64,000 nt of DNA from AP-15 sp963738185 (GCA_963738185.1 CAVTVA010000001.1:930001-994000), one strand, 5' to 3'. Shown: positions 8,209 through 17,852, counted from the first letter of the stretch. Numbers and translations are program-made. Notes: generated by a model not told the origin, from the letters alone.

Positions 8209-9793
8209 GTGAAGAACAAGCGCATTTATGCCTGGACGACGGCTCTCTCGCTGGCGAGCCTTGGCGCTGCCGACGGCGGCATCGGCCGCGACGAACTGTG
8301 GCAATCTGGCGAGCCTTACCCTGCCGAACACGACGATCACCGCGGCGCAGCTGGTGCCCGCCGGCTCGTTCACCGCGGCCAACGGCCAATCCTTCACCCT
8401 TCCCGAGTTTTGCCGAGTGGCCGGCTACTCGACGCCATCGAGCGATTCGGACATCAAATTCGAGGTGTGGATCCCGTACAGCACCTGGAATAGCAAGCTC
8501 GAAGTGGTCGGCGGCGGCGGCTTTGCCGGCACGATTTCGTTTTCATCAATGGCGACCGCGCTCAATCGCGGCTATGCCACCGCCTCGACCGATACCGGGC
8601 ACACGGGCAGCAGCTCCGACGGCAGCTGGGCGCTGGGCCATCCGGAAAAGGTCGTCGATTTCGGCTATCGCGCGATCCACGAGACGACGGTCAACGCCAA
8701 GGCGATCGTCACCGCCTATGCCGGCGCGCCGCAATACGATTATTTCAACGGCTGCTCAACCGGCGGCCGGCAGGCGCTGAAGGAAGCACAGATGTTTCCC
8801 GACGATTTCGACGGGATCATCGCCGGCGACCCGGCCAATTACTGGGTCGAGCTCAATTTCGGCCAGCTGTGGCCCTATCTGGTCAACCATCCGGATTCGA
8901 GCCCGACGCCGGTATTGCCGACAAGCCTCTATCCGCTGGTCAACAATGCCGTTCTGCATCAATGCGCCGGCCACGACGGCGGCGTTGCCTCCGACCTCTT
9001 CATCAGCGATCCGCCGACTTGCAACTTCAATCCCAGGGTCTTGCAGTGCAAGCCCAACCAGGACCCGACAACCTGCCTGAGCGCGGCGCAGGTGCGGGTG
9101 GTCGATCAGATTTATGCCGGCGCGCACAACCCGCGGACTTGGCAGCAGGTGTTTCCGGGCTTCGCCCGCGGCAGCGAAACCGACTGGGCCGGCGAAGCCA
9201 ACAGCCTGTTCGCGATCGCGGTCAGCTATATGCAGTATTGGGTGTTCGACGACCCGAGCTTCAATGTGCAGACGAGCCTCAATTTCGGCCGCGACGTAGC
9301 CTTGGCCAAGCATCTCGACAACGGGGTGACCGAGGCGACCGATCCCGATCTGCGGCCGTTTCTGAGCCACGGCAAGCTGATCCAGTATCACGGCTGGGCC
9401 GACGGCACGATCGCGCCCGGCGAAAGCCCGCAATATTACGAGAGCGTCGTCGACAGGCTCTATCCCCACTCCAGTCCGCGCGCCGCATTGCGGCAGACGC
9501 AGCAATCGTACCGCTTGTTCATGGTGCCCGGCATGTTTCACTGCGCCGGCGGCCCGGGGGCGAACTCGTTCGACACATTGACGGCGCTCGACAATTGGGT
9601 CGAGCAAGGGACGGCGCCCGACCAGATCATCGCCACCCACTACAACAACAATGTGCAGTCGCAAGGGGTCGCCTTTACCCGTCCGCTGTGCCCCTATCCG
9701 CAGGTGGCGAAGTACCGCGGCGTCGGCGCGACGACCGACGCGGCGAGCTTTGTCTGCGCCGATGTGCAGGGCTACGGCCGCCGCGACCGCTGA
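8209..9793 (+). CDS. Tannase/feruloyl esterase family protein (secreted), frameshift in signal peptide
   Basis: The product is about 527 aa, exported. A good ribosome-binding site (GGAGGGG) precedes a GTG at 8209 that starts MKNKRIYAWTTALSLASL. The frame then shifts near 8260 into ALPTAASAATNC, which completes a signal peptide. The mature part has the tannase-family features: the nucleophile elbow GCSTGGRQAL near residue 180, a catalytic Asp region around YHGWADGTI, and the terminal MFHCAGG whose His-Cys pairs with the Cys-Ser of the elbow, as in fungal and bacterial tannases. Such enzymes hydrolyse gallate or hydroxycinnamate esters or related aromatic esters. The gene stands alone and converges on the next gene. 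Confidence 0.85.
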
Positions 9794-9851
9794 GCCTGTG
9801 CCGGCCGCCGAACGCTTGGCTGGATTCGGCCTCGCGGTCGGGCGGCCGGGC

Positions 9852-10865
9852 CTAGCGGGCCAGCAATTCGCGCACCGCGTCGTCGAGGAATTTGGCGTCG
9901 GCGGGGTTTTGCGCGGGGTTGCCGGCGCGGTGGCCCCAGATGGATGGGATCGGGCGCAATTCGGCGCGCGGCATCTGCGCCACCTCGCGGCGGTTGTCCT
10001 CGACCGTGAAATAGAGGTCGGTTTCGCAGGGCATGACCAACGCATCGGCGGTGATCGCCGCCAATGCCCGGCCGAGATCGCCGCCATAGAGCTCGTTGGC
10101 GCTGATGTCGGCGTGCTGCCAGGTCCACAGCATCGCTAAGAGGTCGTTGGCGTCGCGCCGGCGAAACCCGGCCTCCCAGCTGCCGACCAGAAAATCCTCG
10201 AGCGAGGAAAACCCGAGCTTCCTCCATTCCTCCTCGCGGTAGAACGCCTGGCTCAACCCCCAGCCGGCATAGACCCGGCCCATCGCCTGAAAGCCGCGGG
10301 TGGGCGGGGTCGCGAACCAGCCATCCTGCCAGGCGGGGTCGGCGGTCAGCGCCGCCCTGACCCCTTCGAGAAATACCAAATTATGCGGCGAGGTCTTGGC
10401 CGAGCCGCAGATCGCGGCGATGCGCTCGACCCGGTCGGGGAACAGCGCGCCCCAGTGAAACGCCTGCTGCGCGCCCATCGAAAACCCGTAAACGAGCCGC
10501 AGCCGCTCGATGCCGAACACCTCGTGCAGTAGGCGCTGCTGGACCCGCACATTGTCGGTCATCGTGAAATGCGGCCACCGCGCGCGATCGAACGGCGGCG
10601 GAGTGTTGCTCGGCGACGATGACAGCCCGTTGCCGAACTTGTTCATAATGACGATGAAGCATTTGGTCGGATCGAGCGCCTTGCCGGGGGCGATCGCCCA
10701 TTCGAGGTCGTAATGCTGCGCGCCATACGAGGTCGGGTAGACGATGGCGTTCGATTTGGCCGGGTCAAGCGCGCCATAGGTCTTGTAGGCGAGCCGCGCC
10801 CCGCGATAGGTCAGCCCCGATTGCAGGGCCACGTCGCCCGCCTCGAAAATCTGGTAGTCCGGCAT
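9852..10865 (-). CDS. Alpha/beta hydrolase, homoserine O-acetyltransferase (MetX)-like
   Basis: A 337-aa alpha/beta hydrolase of the MetX superfamily. After the N-terminal LAYKTYGAL and IVYPTSYG come the nucleophile elbow GFSMGAQQAF near residue 130, an Asp region (MPCETDLYF) and a C-terminal His (IWGHRAGNP). The sequence differs from true MetX in several conserved places (GFSMGA in place of GGSMGG), so general acyltransferase or esterase activity is more likely than methionine synthesis. It follows the DUF2807 gene on the same strand with a 24-base gap and may be cotranscribed. Confidence 0.8.
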   Translation of the reverse strand: MPDYQIFEAGDVALQSGLTYRGARLAYKTYGALDPAKSNAIVYPTSYGAQHYDLEWAIAPGKALDPTKCFIVIMNKFGNGLSSSPSNTPPPFDRARWPHFTMTDNVRVQQRLLHEVFGIERLRLVYGFSMGAQQAFHWGALFPDRVERIAAICGSAKTSPHNLVFLEGVRAALTADPAWQDGWFATPPTRGFQAMGRVYAGWGLSQAFYREEEWRKLGFSSLEDFLVGSWEAGFRRRDANDLLAMLWTWQHADISANELYGGDLGRALAAITADALVMPCETDLYFTVEDNRREVAQMPRAELRPIPSIWGHRAGNPAQNPADAKFLDDAVRELLAR

Positions 10866-10889
10866 CGCCGATCAGCCCCGTCCAACAAC

Positions 10890-11687
10890 TCACTGAGCAA
10901 AAGAAATCCTGCCGGCGCCGTTGACCTGGGTGCTGCGCGCCTGGGGATTGCCGTAGACGGTGACCGAGCCGGCGCCGTTGATCTGTGCTGTGATCGCCTG
11001 GCGGGCATCGACCGCCGCATCGCCCGACCCGTTCAGTGTGATCTTTGTCGCATCGGCCGCGAGCCCTTGTGCGGCGAGATGGTTGGCGCCGCTCAAGACG
11101 CAGGTCAGCGCCGTCGCCCGGCCCGCCAGGGTGGCGGTGTTGGAGCCGTTCAGCGCGACCGTCAGCGGGCCGCCGGCAAAGCCCTGGGCCTCGATCCGGT
11201 TACTGCCGGAGGCCGAGATTTCGGTGATGCCCGGCGAGGCAACCGTGATCTTGATCCGCCCATCGACCGAATAGGACTGGTCGGAATAGATGTCGAGGCG
11301 GCCGTCCGACACCGTCGTCTTGATGATCGGCAGCAGGTTCTTGTCGGTTTCGATCGTGAGCTTGGGCGCTGGCCCGTTGGCGATGGAGAGCGCAAAGGCG
11401 CCGTCGCTGTGGATCGCGGTGACCGGGCCGATCGGCCGCTCCTGCGAGGCCGGCTGCCCGTCGCCGACGACCCGGCCGCGGCCGGTCGCCGCGGTATCGA
11501 CCGAGATCGAATGGCCGCTGATGGTCACGCTGCTGCCCTCGCCATTGACGCTGACGCTGTTCTGCTGGACCACGCCCGGCTGCGATGACGTGCTGTTCTG
11601 CTGGACCACGCCCGTCTGCGCTGCGGCGGCGCCGGCGACCAGAAAGAGCGGCGTGATCGCCAAGGCCGCACGCAGCATAAATCGCAT
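10890..11687 (-). CDS. DUF2807 (putative auto-transporter adhesin head GIN domain) exported protein
   Basis: A 265-aa protein with a clear signal peptide (MRFMLRAALAITPLFLVAGAAAAQ). A low-complexity linker repeats the motif GVVQQNS twice. The rest is a repetitive beta structure with recurring ISASGSN, VALNGSN, ITLNGSG and AQINGAGS units spaced about 20-25 residues, the pattern of the DUF2807/GIN right-handed beta helix. The family is periplasmic or surface-exposed, with no proven activity. It lies just upstream of the MetX-like hydrolase on the same strand. Confidence 0.85.
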   Translation of the reverse strand: MRFMLRAALAITPLFLVAGAAAAQTGVVQQNSTSSQPGVVQQNSVSVNGEGSSVTISGHSISVDTAATGRGRVVGDGQPASQERPIGPVTAIHSDGAFALSIANGPAPKLTIETDKNLLPIIKTTVSDGRLDIYSDQSYSVDGRIKITVASPGITEISASGSNRIEAQGFAGGPLTVALNGSNTATLAGRATALTCVLSGANHLAAQGLAADATKITLNGSGDAAVDARQAITAQINGAGSVTVYGNPQARSTQVNGAGRISFAQ

Positions 11688-11789
11688 CTCACTCTCCTAT
11701 CGACGACGGACAGCGTGACTGTGCACCAGCCAGCGGGCGAATGCTCGCACCGTTTGCCCGCCAACCCAGTCGAGCAGGCCGCGCCCAGG

Positions 11790-12843
11790 CTATTGAATTT
11801 GAAGCACCTCGTGCGAGGCGGTCGGAGTGTCGACTCCCGGCATGCCGTCGGACTGGATGCTGCCGCCCATGACATGGAATGCGTTGCCAACAAAGGCCGC
11901 GGCAAAGCCGTGCCGGCCGTCCTGGATGTGCGGCAGGATGCCCCAGCTGTCGGTTGCCGGATCGTAGGTCTCGACTGCCCAGAACACCATCTTGCGCTTG
12001 GTGTCCTGATATTCGCCGCCGGTCAGATAGATTTTGCCCTGGTAGACGCCGCCGGAGATGTCGCCGCGGTTGGTCGGGCTGCGCGTCTTATATACCCAAT
12101 GGTTCTTGGCCGGGTCGTATTCCTCGACCAGATCGATCACATCCGACCTGGTTACGAATACCGTGCCGATGCGGCCGTCGATCGCATAGATCTTGCCGTT
12201 GACCGCCGCCGCCAGAAAATGATTGCGCGCCGTCGGCATCGGCTCGCGCTCCTGCCATGTGTTGGTGGCCGGGTCGTAAGCCTCGGTGGTGCCGACGACG
12301 AGCTGTGCGGTGGGCGGCAGCAGCGGCGCATCCCAATGCCCAGCAACGTTCGAGCGGGCGCCGCCGATCACGTAGATCTTGCCGCCGGCCTCGGCCGCCT
12401 GGGCGGAGCCGCGCGGCGTCGGCATCGGCGCCAGCTGCTTCCACTGATCGGCCGCCGGATCGTATTCCCAGGCAGCGTTGGTCGGCTGCCACGCCTTCAC
12501 ATCCTTTGGCCGCGTAAAGCCGCCGAAGACATAGATATTGCCTTGATAAGCGGTCGCCGCGAGGTGGTGGGCGGGCGCCGGCATCGGCTTCTTGACCGCC
12601 CAGCTGTTGCTCGCCGGATCGTATGCCCACACGACGCCGTAGGCGTCAAAGGTCTTGTCGTTCAATCCGCCCAGCACATAGATTTTGCCGCCGACCGAGG
12701 CGGCGACAACCTCCGCCATCGGCTGGGGCATCGGCGCGGCAAACTTCCACTCGCCCTGCGCCAACTGCCGGCGCCGCCATGACGGCGATCGGCAGGATAA
12801 GAGCGGCGAGCTGAAGCAGGCTTTGGCGTAAGGTCGGGCGCAT
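11790..12843 (-). CDS. Kelch-repeat protein (exported), frameshift behind the signal peptide
   Basis: The product is about 350 aa. Six Kelch motifs are visible, each with a hydrophobic strand, a double Gly and a W/Y-containing strand: GGKIYVLGG, GNIYVFGG, GGKIYVIGG, GKIYAIDG, GKIYLTGG and GNAFHVMGG. They predict a complete six-bladed beta propeller. The N-terminus MRPTLRQSLLQLAALILPIAVMAAPA is a signal peptide read in another frame; the frame changes near 12770. The open frame upstream of that point is antisense noise. Kelch propellers bind ligands or serve as galactose-oxidase-like or sialate-mutarotase-like domains; no catalytic residues can be assigned here. Confidence 0.8.
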
Positions 12844-13057
12844 CTTCCCCCTCTGTCGAAATATTCCCATCTTATCGCAATGTTCGTCGTCCCGGCGATC
12901 CGACCGCCAATCCGATCATCCACCCTCCCGGCCGGGGCACACAAGGCACATCCACCCAGCCGCGGCGGAGCGCGTGACATGGCCGCCGCCGCAGGCGAAA
13001 CTCTCGCCGCTGCGGAATGTTTTTCCGTTGTGTCGGGAACAGCAGGAGATTTCGAGG

Positions 13058-13444
13058 ATGGCGGGGTTTGTGGTCGGCCTATACCAATCGAGCGGCATCG
13101 CGCTCGACGCCTATCACCGGTTGCGCACCGAAGGCGTTCCGGCAAACCGGCTCGCGCACCATGTCATCAAGGAGATCGGGCCGGCGCCGGATGTGCTGCA
13201 ACCCGAGCTGCAGGCGCTGCAGATCGACCCGATGGTCCTCGGCGACGCGCGGGACACCTTTGCCCCCCTGATCCACAACGGCGAGACCGCGGTGTTCGTG
13301 CAGGTGGCCGACGATGAAGACGCAGCCTTTGCCGCGGGGATCCTGAAGCTTTACGCGCCGCTCACGGTCGAAACCATCGCGCCTCCAGAGAAGCAGGCGG
13401 CGGCGGCCACGCTCACCGCCTCGCCGCGGGATCACCCGCGCTGA
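13058..13444 (+). CDS. Conserved hypothetical protein, 128 aa
   Basis: I do not recognise a named family with certainty. The protein begins MAGFVVGLYQSSGIALDAY. Its alternating strand-helix layout (a GxYxSS start, a helix with RLRTEGVPANRL, then a strand HHVIKEIG) resembles the small stress-type domains found in YflT/DUF1269-like proteins, though this is only a resemblance. The start at 13058 is chosen because AGGAG lies close upstream and the residues before it are Pro/Arg-rich noise. It is divergent from the Kelch gene. Confidence 0.65.
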   Translation: MAGFVVGLYQSSGIALDAYHRLRTEGVPANRLAHHVIKEIGPAPDVLQPELQALQIDPMVLGDARDTFAPLIHNGETAVFVQVADDEDAAFAAGILKLYAPLTVETIAPPEKQAAAATLTASPRDHPR

Positions 13445-13543
13445 CGGATATTGTCATTCGCCGGGAAACTCCCGATTTCGCACGGCGATCATCAGAGGGG
13501 CGCCCCGGCTGAGCCGCTCTGCGAAACCGGTTGACGGCGCGCG

Positions 13544-13921
13544 TCAGGCGGTGTGGCGCTGGCTTTCGGGCAGCAGCTCGGCACGATAGGTCGGGCGCAG
13601 GATGTCGAGCTTCATCGGCACCGGCGTCCCCAGCCACAGCGCGTTCTTGCTGTGGTCGTCATAGGAGCTTTCGGTCAGCGGGTGCACCAGGACGTCGAGC
13701 CCCTCGCGGTTCAGCATCAGCCACGGCACGAGGTTCTGGAATTCCTCGTTCTTGAAGATCACGTTGAATTGCGAGATCGGGTGCGGCCCCCTCGGCTCGT
13801 CGCTGAAGCCGCCCGGCTCGACCGCGAACTTGCCGATGATCGTCTCGCGCAGCCGCGCCGCGGCGGGCTTGGTCTCGGCGTTGTAATAGACGTGGGCGTG
13901 GTAGCCTCGGTTTTCAGTCAC
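13544..13921 (-). CDS. DOPA 4,5-dioxygenase family protein
   Basis: A 125-aa protein. The GTG start has a good ribosome-binding site (GGGAGG), and the product begins VTENRGYHAHVYYN. The HxH near residue 8 and later His residues (LVHPLTE, DDHSKNALWLG) match the compact DODA-like extradiol dioxygenase fold, in which His side chains hold iron and open catechols such as DOPA. The length equals the family norm of about 110-130 aa. Longer upstream frames are ignored. The substrate in bacteria is uncertain. Confidence 0.85.
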   Translation of the reverse strand: MTENRGYHAHVYYNAETKPAAARLRETIIGKFAVEPGGFSDEPRGPHPISQFNVIFKNEEFQNLVPWLMLNREGLDVLVHPLTESSYDDHSKNALWLGTPVPMKLDILRPTYRAELLPESQRHTA

Positions 13922-14159
13922 TGGAAATCCTCCCGGTTTGTTCCGGCTCGGCGATTGAGACGGCCAAATTGTCGCAGAGCGCGACCATGCGCGCAACATC
14001 GAACCCCTGCGGGTCGAGGCCAACCCGCCGTTACTGATGCTTAAACCAGTTGCCGGCCCCGCGCGATATGGTCTCCAACGGCCTGTTTGACGGCCTTCGC
14101 GCGCTGTCCTAGGGTTGCACCAACGGGCTTCAATGATCAATCGATACGCGGAGGGCATC

Positions 14160-14997
14160 ATGGACGGCATGACATCGGCGGGGCTCAACAGCATCGTGGC
14201 GCCATTGTATTTTTTGGCGCCGATGGCGGAGAAGCCGGTCGCCTACAATTACGAGCCGCCGCCGGGGACGCCGCAGCGCACCGGCCGCAATGTCGAGCAC
14301 CAGGTGCCGATCCGCGACGCGCGGCCGCTGATCGGCCAATTGTCGCTCGATCGAGAGGGGTTTGTGCTGCTGCACCACCAGACGGCGGTAACCGATTTCT
14401 ACGATGAGGAGCAGATCAAAAAGATCTACTACCCCGAATGCGAGCGGGTCATGCAGCAGGCGACCGGGGCGGTGCGCGTCGTCGCCTTCGACCATATCGT
14501 GCGCAACGCGGCGATGTCGGCCAAGGACAAGACGATCAAGATCCCGGCAAAGCGGGTGCACAACGACTACACCGCATGGTCGTCGCCGCAGCGGGTCCGC
14601 GACCTGATGGGCGAGGAGGCCGAGGAGCTCCTGAAGCACCGCTTTGCGATCAACAATCTGTGGCGGCCGATCCGCGGCCCGGTGCTCGAAATCGCCGCTG
14701 ACCCTGTGCGACGCGCAGAGTCTGGAGGACGGGAACCTGATCGCCAGCGACCTCAAATACCCCGACCGCACCGGCGAGACCTATTCGATCACCTACAACC
14801 CGAGCCAGCGCTACTATTACTTCCCAAAGATGCAGGCCGACGAGGCGGTGCTGATCCGCTGCTTCGACTCAGCGCGCGAGGGCGCCGCGCGCTTCTCGGC
14901 GCATACCGGCTTCGACGACCCGACCTCACCCCCCGACGCCCCGCCGCGCGAAAGCCTCGAAGTCCGCATGCTGGTGTTCTACCCGCCGGGCGTTTAG
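14160..14997 (+). CDS. CmcJ/NvfI-family oxygenase-like protein, one frameshift
   Basis: About 278 aa. The first frame gives AEKPVAYNYEPPPGT, RDARPLIGQLSLDREGFVLL, VVAFDHIVRN and HNDYTAWSSPQRV. A break near 14697 (one extra base) leads into LTLCDAQSLEDGNLIASDL, YSITYNPSQRYYYFPKMQADE, LIRCFDS and FSAHTGFDDP. These are the hallmarks of the CmcJ/NvfI family (Pfam/TIGR04325-like relatives, in part annotated as methyltransferases or Fe(II)/2-oxoglutarate enzymes). HND..W and the C-terminal HTGF supply plausible metal ligands. The ATG at 14160 has GAGG five bases upstream. The physiological substrate is unknown. Confidence 0.75.
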
Positions 14998-15030
14998 CGG
15001 AGCATCGCCTCCGTCTCCCTCGCTCCGGCC

Positions 15031-15047
15031 GCCCGCATTTTGCGGGC
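15031..15047. terminator. Short hairpin downstream of the CmcJ-like gene
   Basis: GCCCGCA-TTT-TGCGGGC forms a perfect 7-bp stem 33 bases behind the stop codon. There is no T-tract, so it could be a weak or factor-assisted terminator, or only an mRNA 3'-end stabiliser. Confidence 0.35.
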
Positions 15048-15240
15048 GACCGCATCTGGGGAAGGCGGTGTTTCGGTTATACCTTTAGGGCAGCCGTCAC
15101 CTCTCGATCTGAAGAGGAGCCAAAATTGCCGAAATTCTTGGTTACTACAACGTGTCGGCGATGATTCCGAGCCCGACTCGCGCGACGCCTAATCCCTGAT
15201 CTGCCAAATTTGCGGCTACCATTGGGTTGGGATCAAACGC

Positions 15241-16340
15241 ATGCTCAAGGATGAGATCGACGAGGCCAAGCGTACTGTAAGCACAGACACCGTACAGATC
15301 ACCATTGGGGAAGTCGCTACGATGTATGCGACTGCCGAATTAAACATACTTCCCGACTTCCAACGGCTGTTTAGATGGTCAGACGATCGGAAATCCAATT
15401 TCGTGGAGTCAATTTTAATAGGATTCCCGATTCCTCCGGCATTCGTCTATGAAAACGAAAATGGGACATGGGAGCTAATAGACGGCCTCCAGAGAATATC
15501 AACGGTTCTTGAATTTATGGGAGTCCTCAAGGATCCAGACAGTGGTAAAATGAGACGCTCAAAGCTCCTTGCCACGAAATACCTGCCGTCGTTGGATGGC
15601 ATGGTCTGGCAGGCAAAAGAGGAGGGAGAGGAGACGCTCGATAAAGCACTTCAGTTGTTTTTCAGGCGGCATCGTATCGATTTTCAGATTTTGAAGCATC
15701 CTAGTGATCCTAAGACGAAGTTCGACCTGTTTCAGCGCCTCAACCGGGGAGGTGCCTATGCTAACGAGCAGGAGGTCCGCACTTGCTCCATGGTTCTTGC
15801 GGACGTGGATTTCACTAATGCTTTACGCAAATTCGTACAACGCGAGGACTTTCAGAAAATATTCCGCATATCGGCGGATCAGAGGCAGAATCAACAAGAC
15901 CTCGAATACGCGGTGCGGCTAGCGGTCCATACTTACGAAGAATTCCCGCGAGGAAGAGATGTCCAGGAGTTCCTCGACCAAGCCATCTTGAAAGTGATGA
16001 GCGAGCACGAGCGCGATGAGGTCCTGGGGCAGGTTGGATGGACGGTAGAGACTCTACACCGTCTCTTCGGAGACAGGGCGTTGATCCCGCCGAAAGATCG
16101 ACCAGCCGGCATCGCACCACGCTTTTCATTAAGAGCGCTCGAGGGCATTTGTGTCGGAGTAGCGCGGCACAAAGACGCGATACTGGCGATAGAATACCGG
16201 ATGGATTCGTAAGGCGAAAGGTTGAGAGTTTCTGGCGCCAGCCTGAAGTTGCGGAGATGAGTTCACCGGGACTGAGGGGCAGCGTCAGGCTCCAGCGCAG
16301 TGTGGCATTTGGATCGCGGTGGTTCAATCCTAATGCCTGA
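15241..16340 (+). CDS. DUF262 (ParB/Srx-like GmrS-type) protein, likely defence component, one frameshift
   Basis: The N-terminal domain has the DUF262 hallmarks: LPDFQRLFRW at residues 37-46, SILIGFPIPP at 57-66 and the catalytic-type motif DGLQR at 81-85, then the helical part with FDLFQRLNRGG. DUF262 is the ParB-like NTPase/nuclease fold found in GmrSD-type modification-dependent restriction enzymes and in many defence islands. The first frame stops at 16212. Reading one frame back from about 16190 continues with IPDGFVRRKVESFW, SSPGLRGSVRLQ and SRWF, a typical DUF262 C-terminus, and ends at 16340, overlapping the start of the HEPN gene by 8 bases. Base composition is clearly lower in GC than the surroundings, suggesting horizontal transfer. 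Confidence 0.78.
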
Positions 16341-16962
16341 TCTCGATCAGTATTTTGACGAGATCGATGCCGCCCGCATTCGAAGAGCTAGAGAGCTGTC
16401 AGAGATCAAGAGAAGATTCAGCACCGACAGGGTGGCTGATCCTGCCGGGGTGAACTCAAAGGCCACGGTCGTTTTGGCTTATGCAAACTGGGAGGGTTTT
16501 TATAACGATTGCGTGCGCGCCTATATTCGCTTTCTGCGAGATCGGGGTGGCAAAATTCGCGATACCGACTGGATGTTGCTCCTAGGCGCCTTCCGTGCGG
16601 ATTTCGAGTCCCTGAAGGCAAGGAGCCATTCGTACGCCGCTAGACGGCAATTCGTAGAAGATCTTCAAGCGCGACTAGAGTGCGGCTTCGACTTGTTTGA
16701 CGACACTATCGTAGAGGCACGATCAAACCTTAGCTTTGAACGCCTCGCGGAAAATTTTGCCGTTCTCAATATGGACCTCTCGTCCATGCAACGGTTTCGA
16801 ATTCGACTAGACAAGGAAGTGGTCGGCTGGCGACATAGCGTTGCGCATGGCGATCCGCCAGACCTGTCCGCATTCGATATCGCAGATCATGTAGAATTTA
16901 CAGCTAACCTCCTCATTGTTTTGGCGGACCGTTTTCAGCACGCAATGGTTGAAAGGATTTGA
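16333..16962 (+). CDS. MAE_28990/MAE_18760-like HEPN nuclease-family protein
   Basis: A 209-aa, mostly alpha-helical protein. The N-terminal coiled region is followed by LAYANWEGFYNDCVRAY near residues 48-64, a motif typical of MAE_28990-type HEPN proteins. Near the C-terminus comes RHSVAHG at residues 167-173, the R-x4-H catalytic motif of HEPN ribonucleases. Members of this family are found beside DUF262 proteins and are thought to be RNA-cutting effectors. An upstream GTG at 16300 is possible, but the ATG at 16333 overlaps the restored end of the DUF262 gene and is preferred. Low GC like its partner. An IS66 element begins 55 bases downstream. Confidence 0.82.
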   Translation: MPDLDQYFDEIDAARIRRARELSEIKRRFSTDRVADPAGVNSKATVVLAYANWEGFYNDCVRAYIRFLRDRGGKIRDTDWMLLLGAFRADFESLKARSHSYAARRQFVEDLQARLECGFDLFDDTIVEARSNLSFERLAENFAVLNMDLSSMQRFRIRLDKEVVGWRHSVAHGDPPDLSAFDIADHVEFTANLLIVLADRFQHAMVERI

Positions 16963-17009
16963 TGGGGACGCGCATCTTCATACGTTGTGTTTCTGCGCTG
17001 TTAGACTCT

Positions 17010-17017
17010 GCTGTAGT
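17010..17017. repeat. Target-site duplication, left copy
   Basis: GCTGTAGT directly precedes the left end of the IS66 element and is repeated at 19598-19605 directly after its right end. Eight bases is the duplication length known for IS66-family elements. Confidence 0.93.
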
Positions 17018-17121
17018 GTAAGCGTCAAATGAGGGCTGCCTTGCGGGAGTTGGGGCTGGGGCTGTAGGTCGTGGTTTCGGGCTGCAGGCCCGTCTGAGAG
17101 CAGCTTACGAGCGCGCTTACG

Positions 17122-17508
17122 ATGACCGTAGAGGCCGTATCGGAGATCTTGACGCAGCCCGAACGGCGGCGGCGCTGGACCAGCGAACAGAAGCTGGCGT
17201 TGGTGGCGGAGATGCTGCGGCCCGGGGCGTCGCCGACGCAGATCGCGCGGCGCTACGGGATTTCGACGGGTCTGCTGTACACGTGGCGCCGATTGGCGCG
17301 GGACGGCGCCCTGGCGCTGGTGCCGGCAGTGGCGGTGGAATTCATGCCGGTGGAGATCGTAGTGCCGGCGCCGGCCGAACGCGAGGCGGCTGGCGGTGTC
17401 GGCGAGATGGTGATCGAGCTGCCGGGCGAGCGCCGGGTTCGGGTCGATCGCCATGTCGACGCAGAGGCGTTGCGCCGGGTTCTGACGGTTCTCGGGTCGG
17501 CATTGTGA
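17122..17508 (+). CDS. tnpA: IS66 accessory protein TnpA (helix-turn-helix)
   Basis: A 128-aa DNA-binding protein. The region RRRWTSEQKLALVAEML followed by SPTQIARRYGISTGLLYTWRR is the classic IS66 OrfA/IS3-OrfA-type helix-turn-helix. The second half is an acidic/hydrophobic tail ending in VDAEALRRVLTVLG. It is needed together with TnpB and TnpC for transposition in IS66-type elements. The stop overlaps the GTG start of tnpB. Confidence 0.92.
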   Translation: MTVEAVSEILTQPERRRRWTSEQKLALVAEMLRPGASPTQIARRYGISTGLLYTWRRLARDGALALVPAVAVEFMPVEIVVPAPAEREAAGGVGEMVIELPGERRVRVDRHVDAEALRRVLTVLGSAL

Positions 17509-17852
17509 TCGGGCTGCCGCCGGGGGTGAAGGTGTTTCTGGCCTGCGGCCGGACCGACATGCGCAAGGGCATGGATGGTCTGGCGATGCAGGTTCAGGCG
17601 GTGCTCCGGGAGGATCCGTTTTCGGGCTATGTCTTCTGTTTCAGGGGTCGCCGCGGCGATTTGCTCAAAGCGCTTTATTGGGACACGCAGGGCATGTGCC
17701 TGTTCGCCAAGCGACTGGAGCGCGGCCGGTTCATCTGGCCGTCGCCGGCCGACGGGGTGGTGCGGCTGACGGCAGCACAGCTGTCGATGCTGCTGGAGGG
17801 GATCGACTGGAGGATGCCGATCCGAACCTGGCGCCCCGAGGCCGCCGGCTGA
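17505..17852 (+). CDS. tnpB: IS66 accessory protein TnpB
   Basis: A 115-aa protein with the invariant IS66 Orf2 features: VFLACGRTDMRKGMDGLA at the N-terminus, then DPFSGYVFCFRGRRGDLLKALYWD and CLFAKRLERGRF. The start is a GTG overlapping the stop of tnpA. The biochemical role is unsettled; the family is required for transposition. Length is normal. Confidence 0.94.
   Translation: MIGLPPGVKVFLACGRTDMRKGMDGLAMQVQAVLREDPFSGYVFCFRGRRGDLLKALYWDTQGMCLFAKRLERGRFIWPSPADGVVRLTAAQLSMLLEGIDWRMPIRTWRPEAAG

Noticed and set aside
8756..10087. Long reverse-strand open frame of about 440 codons opposite the tannase-like gene
   Set aside because: It is the antisense shadow of two real genes, has Arg/Ala/Gly-rich composition and no family features.
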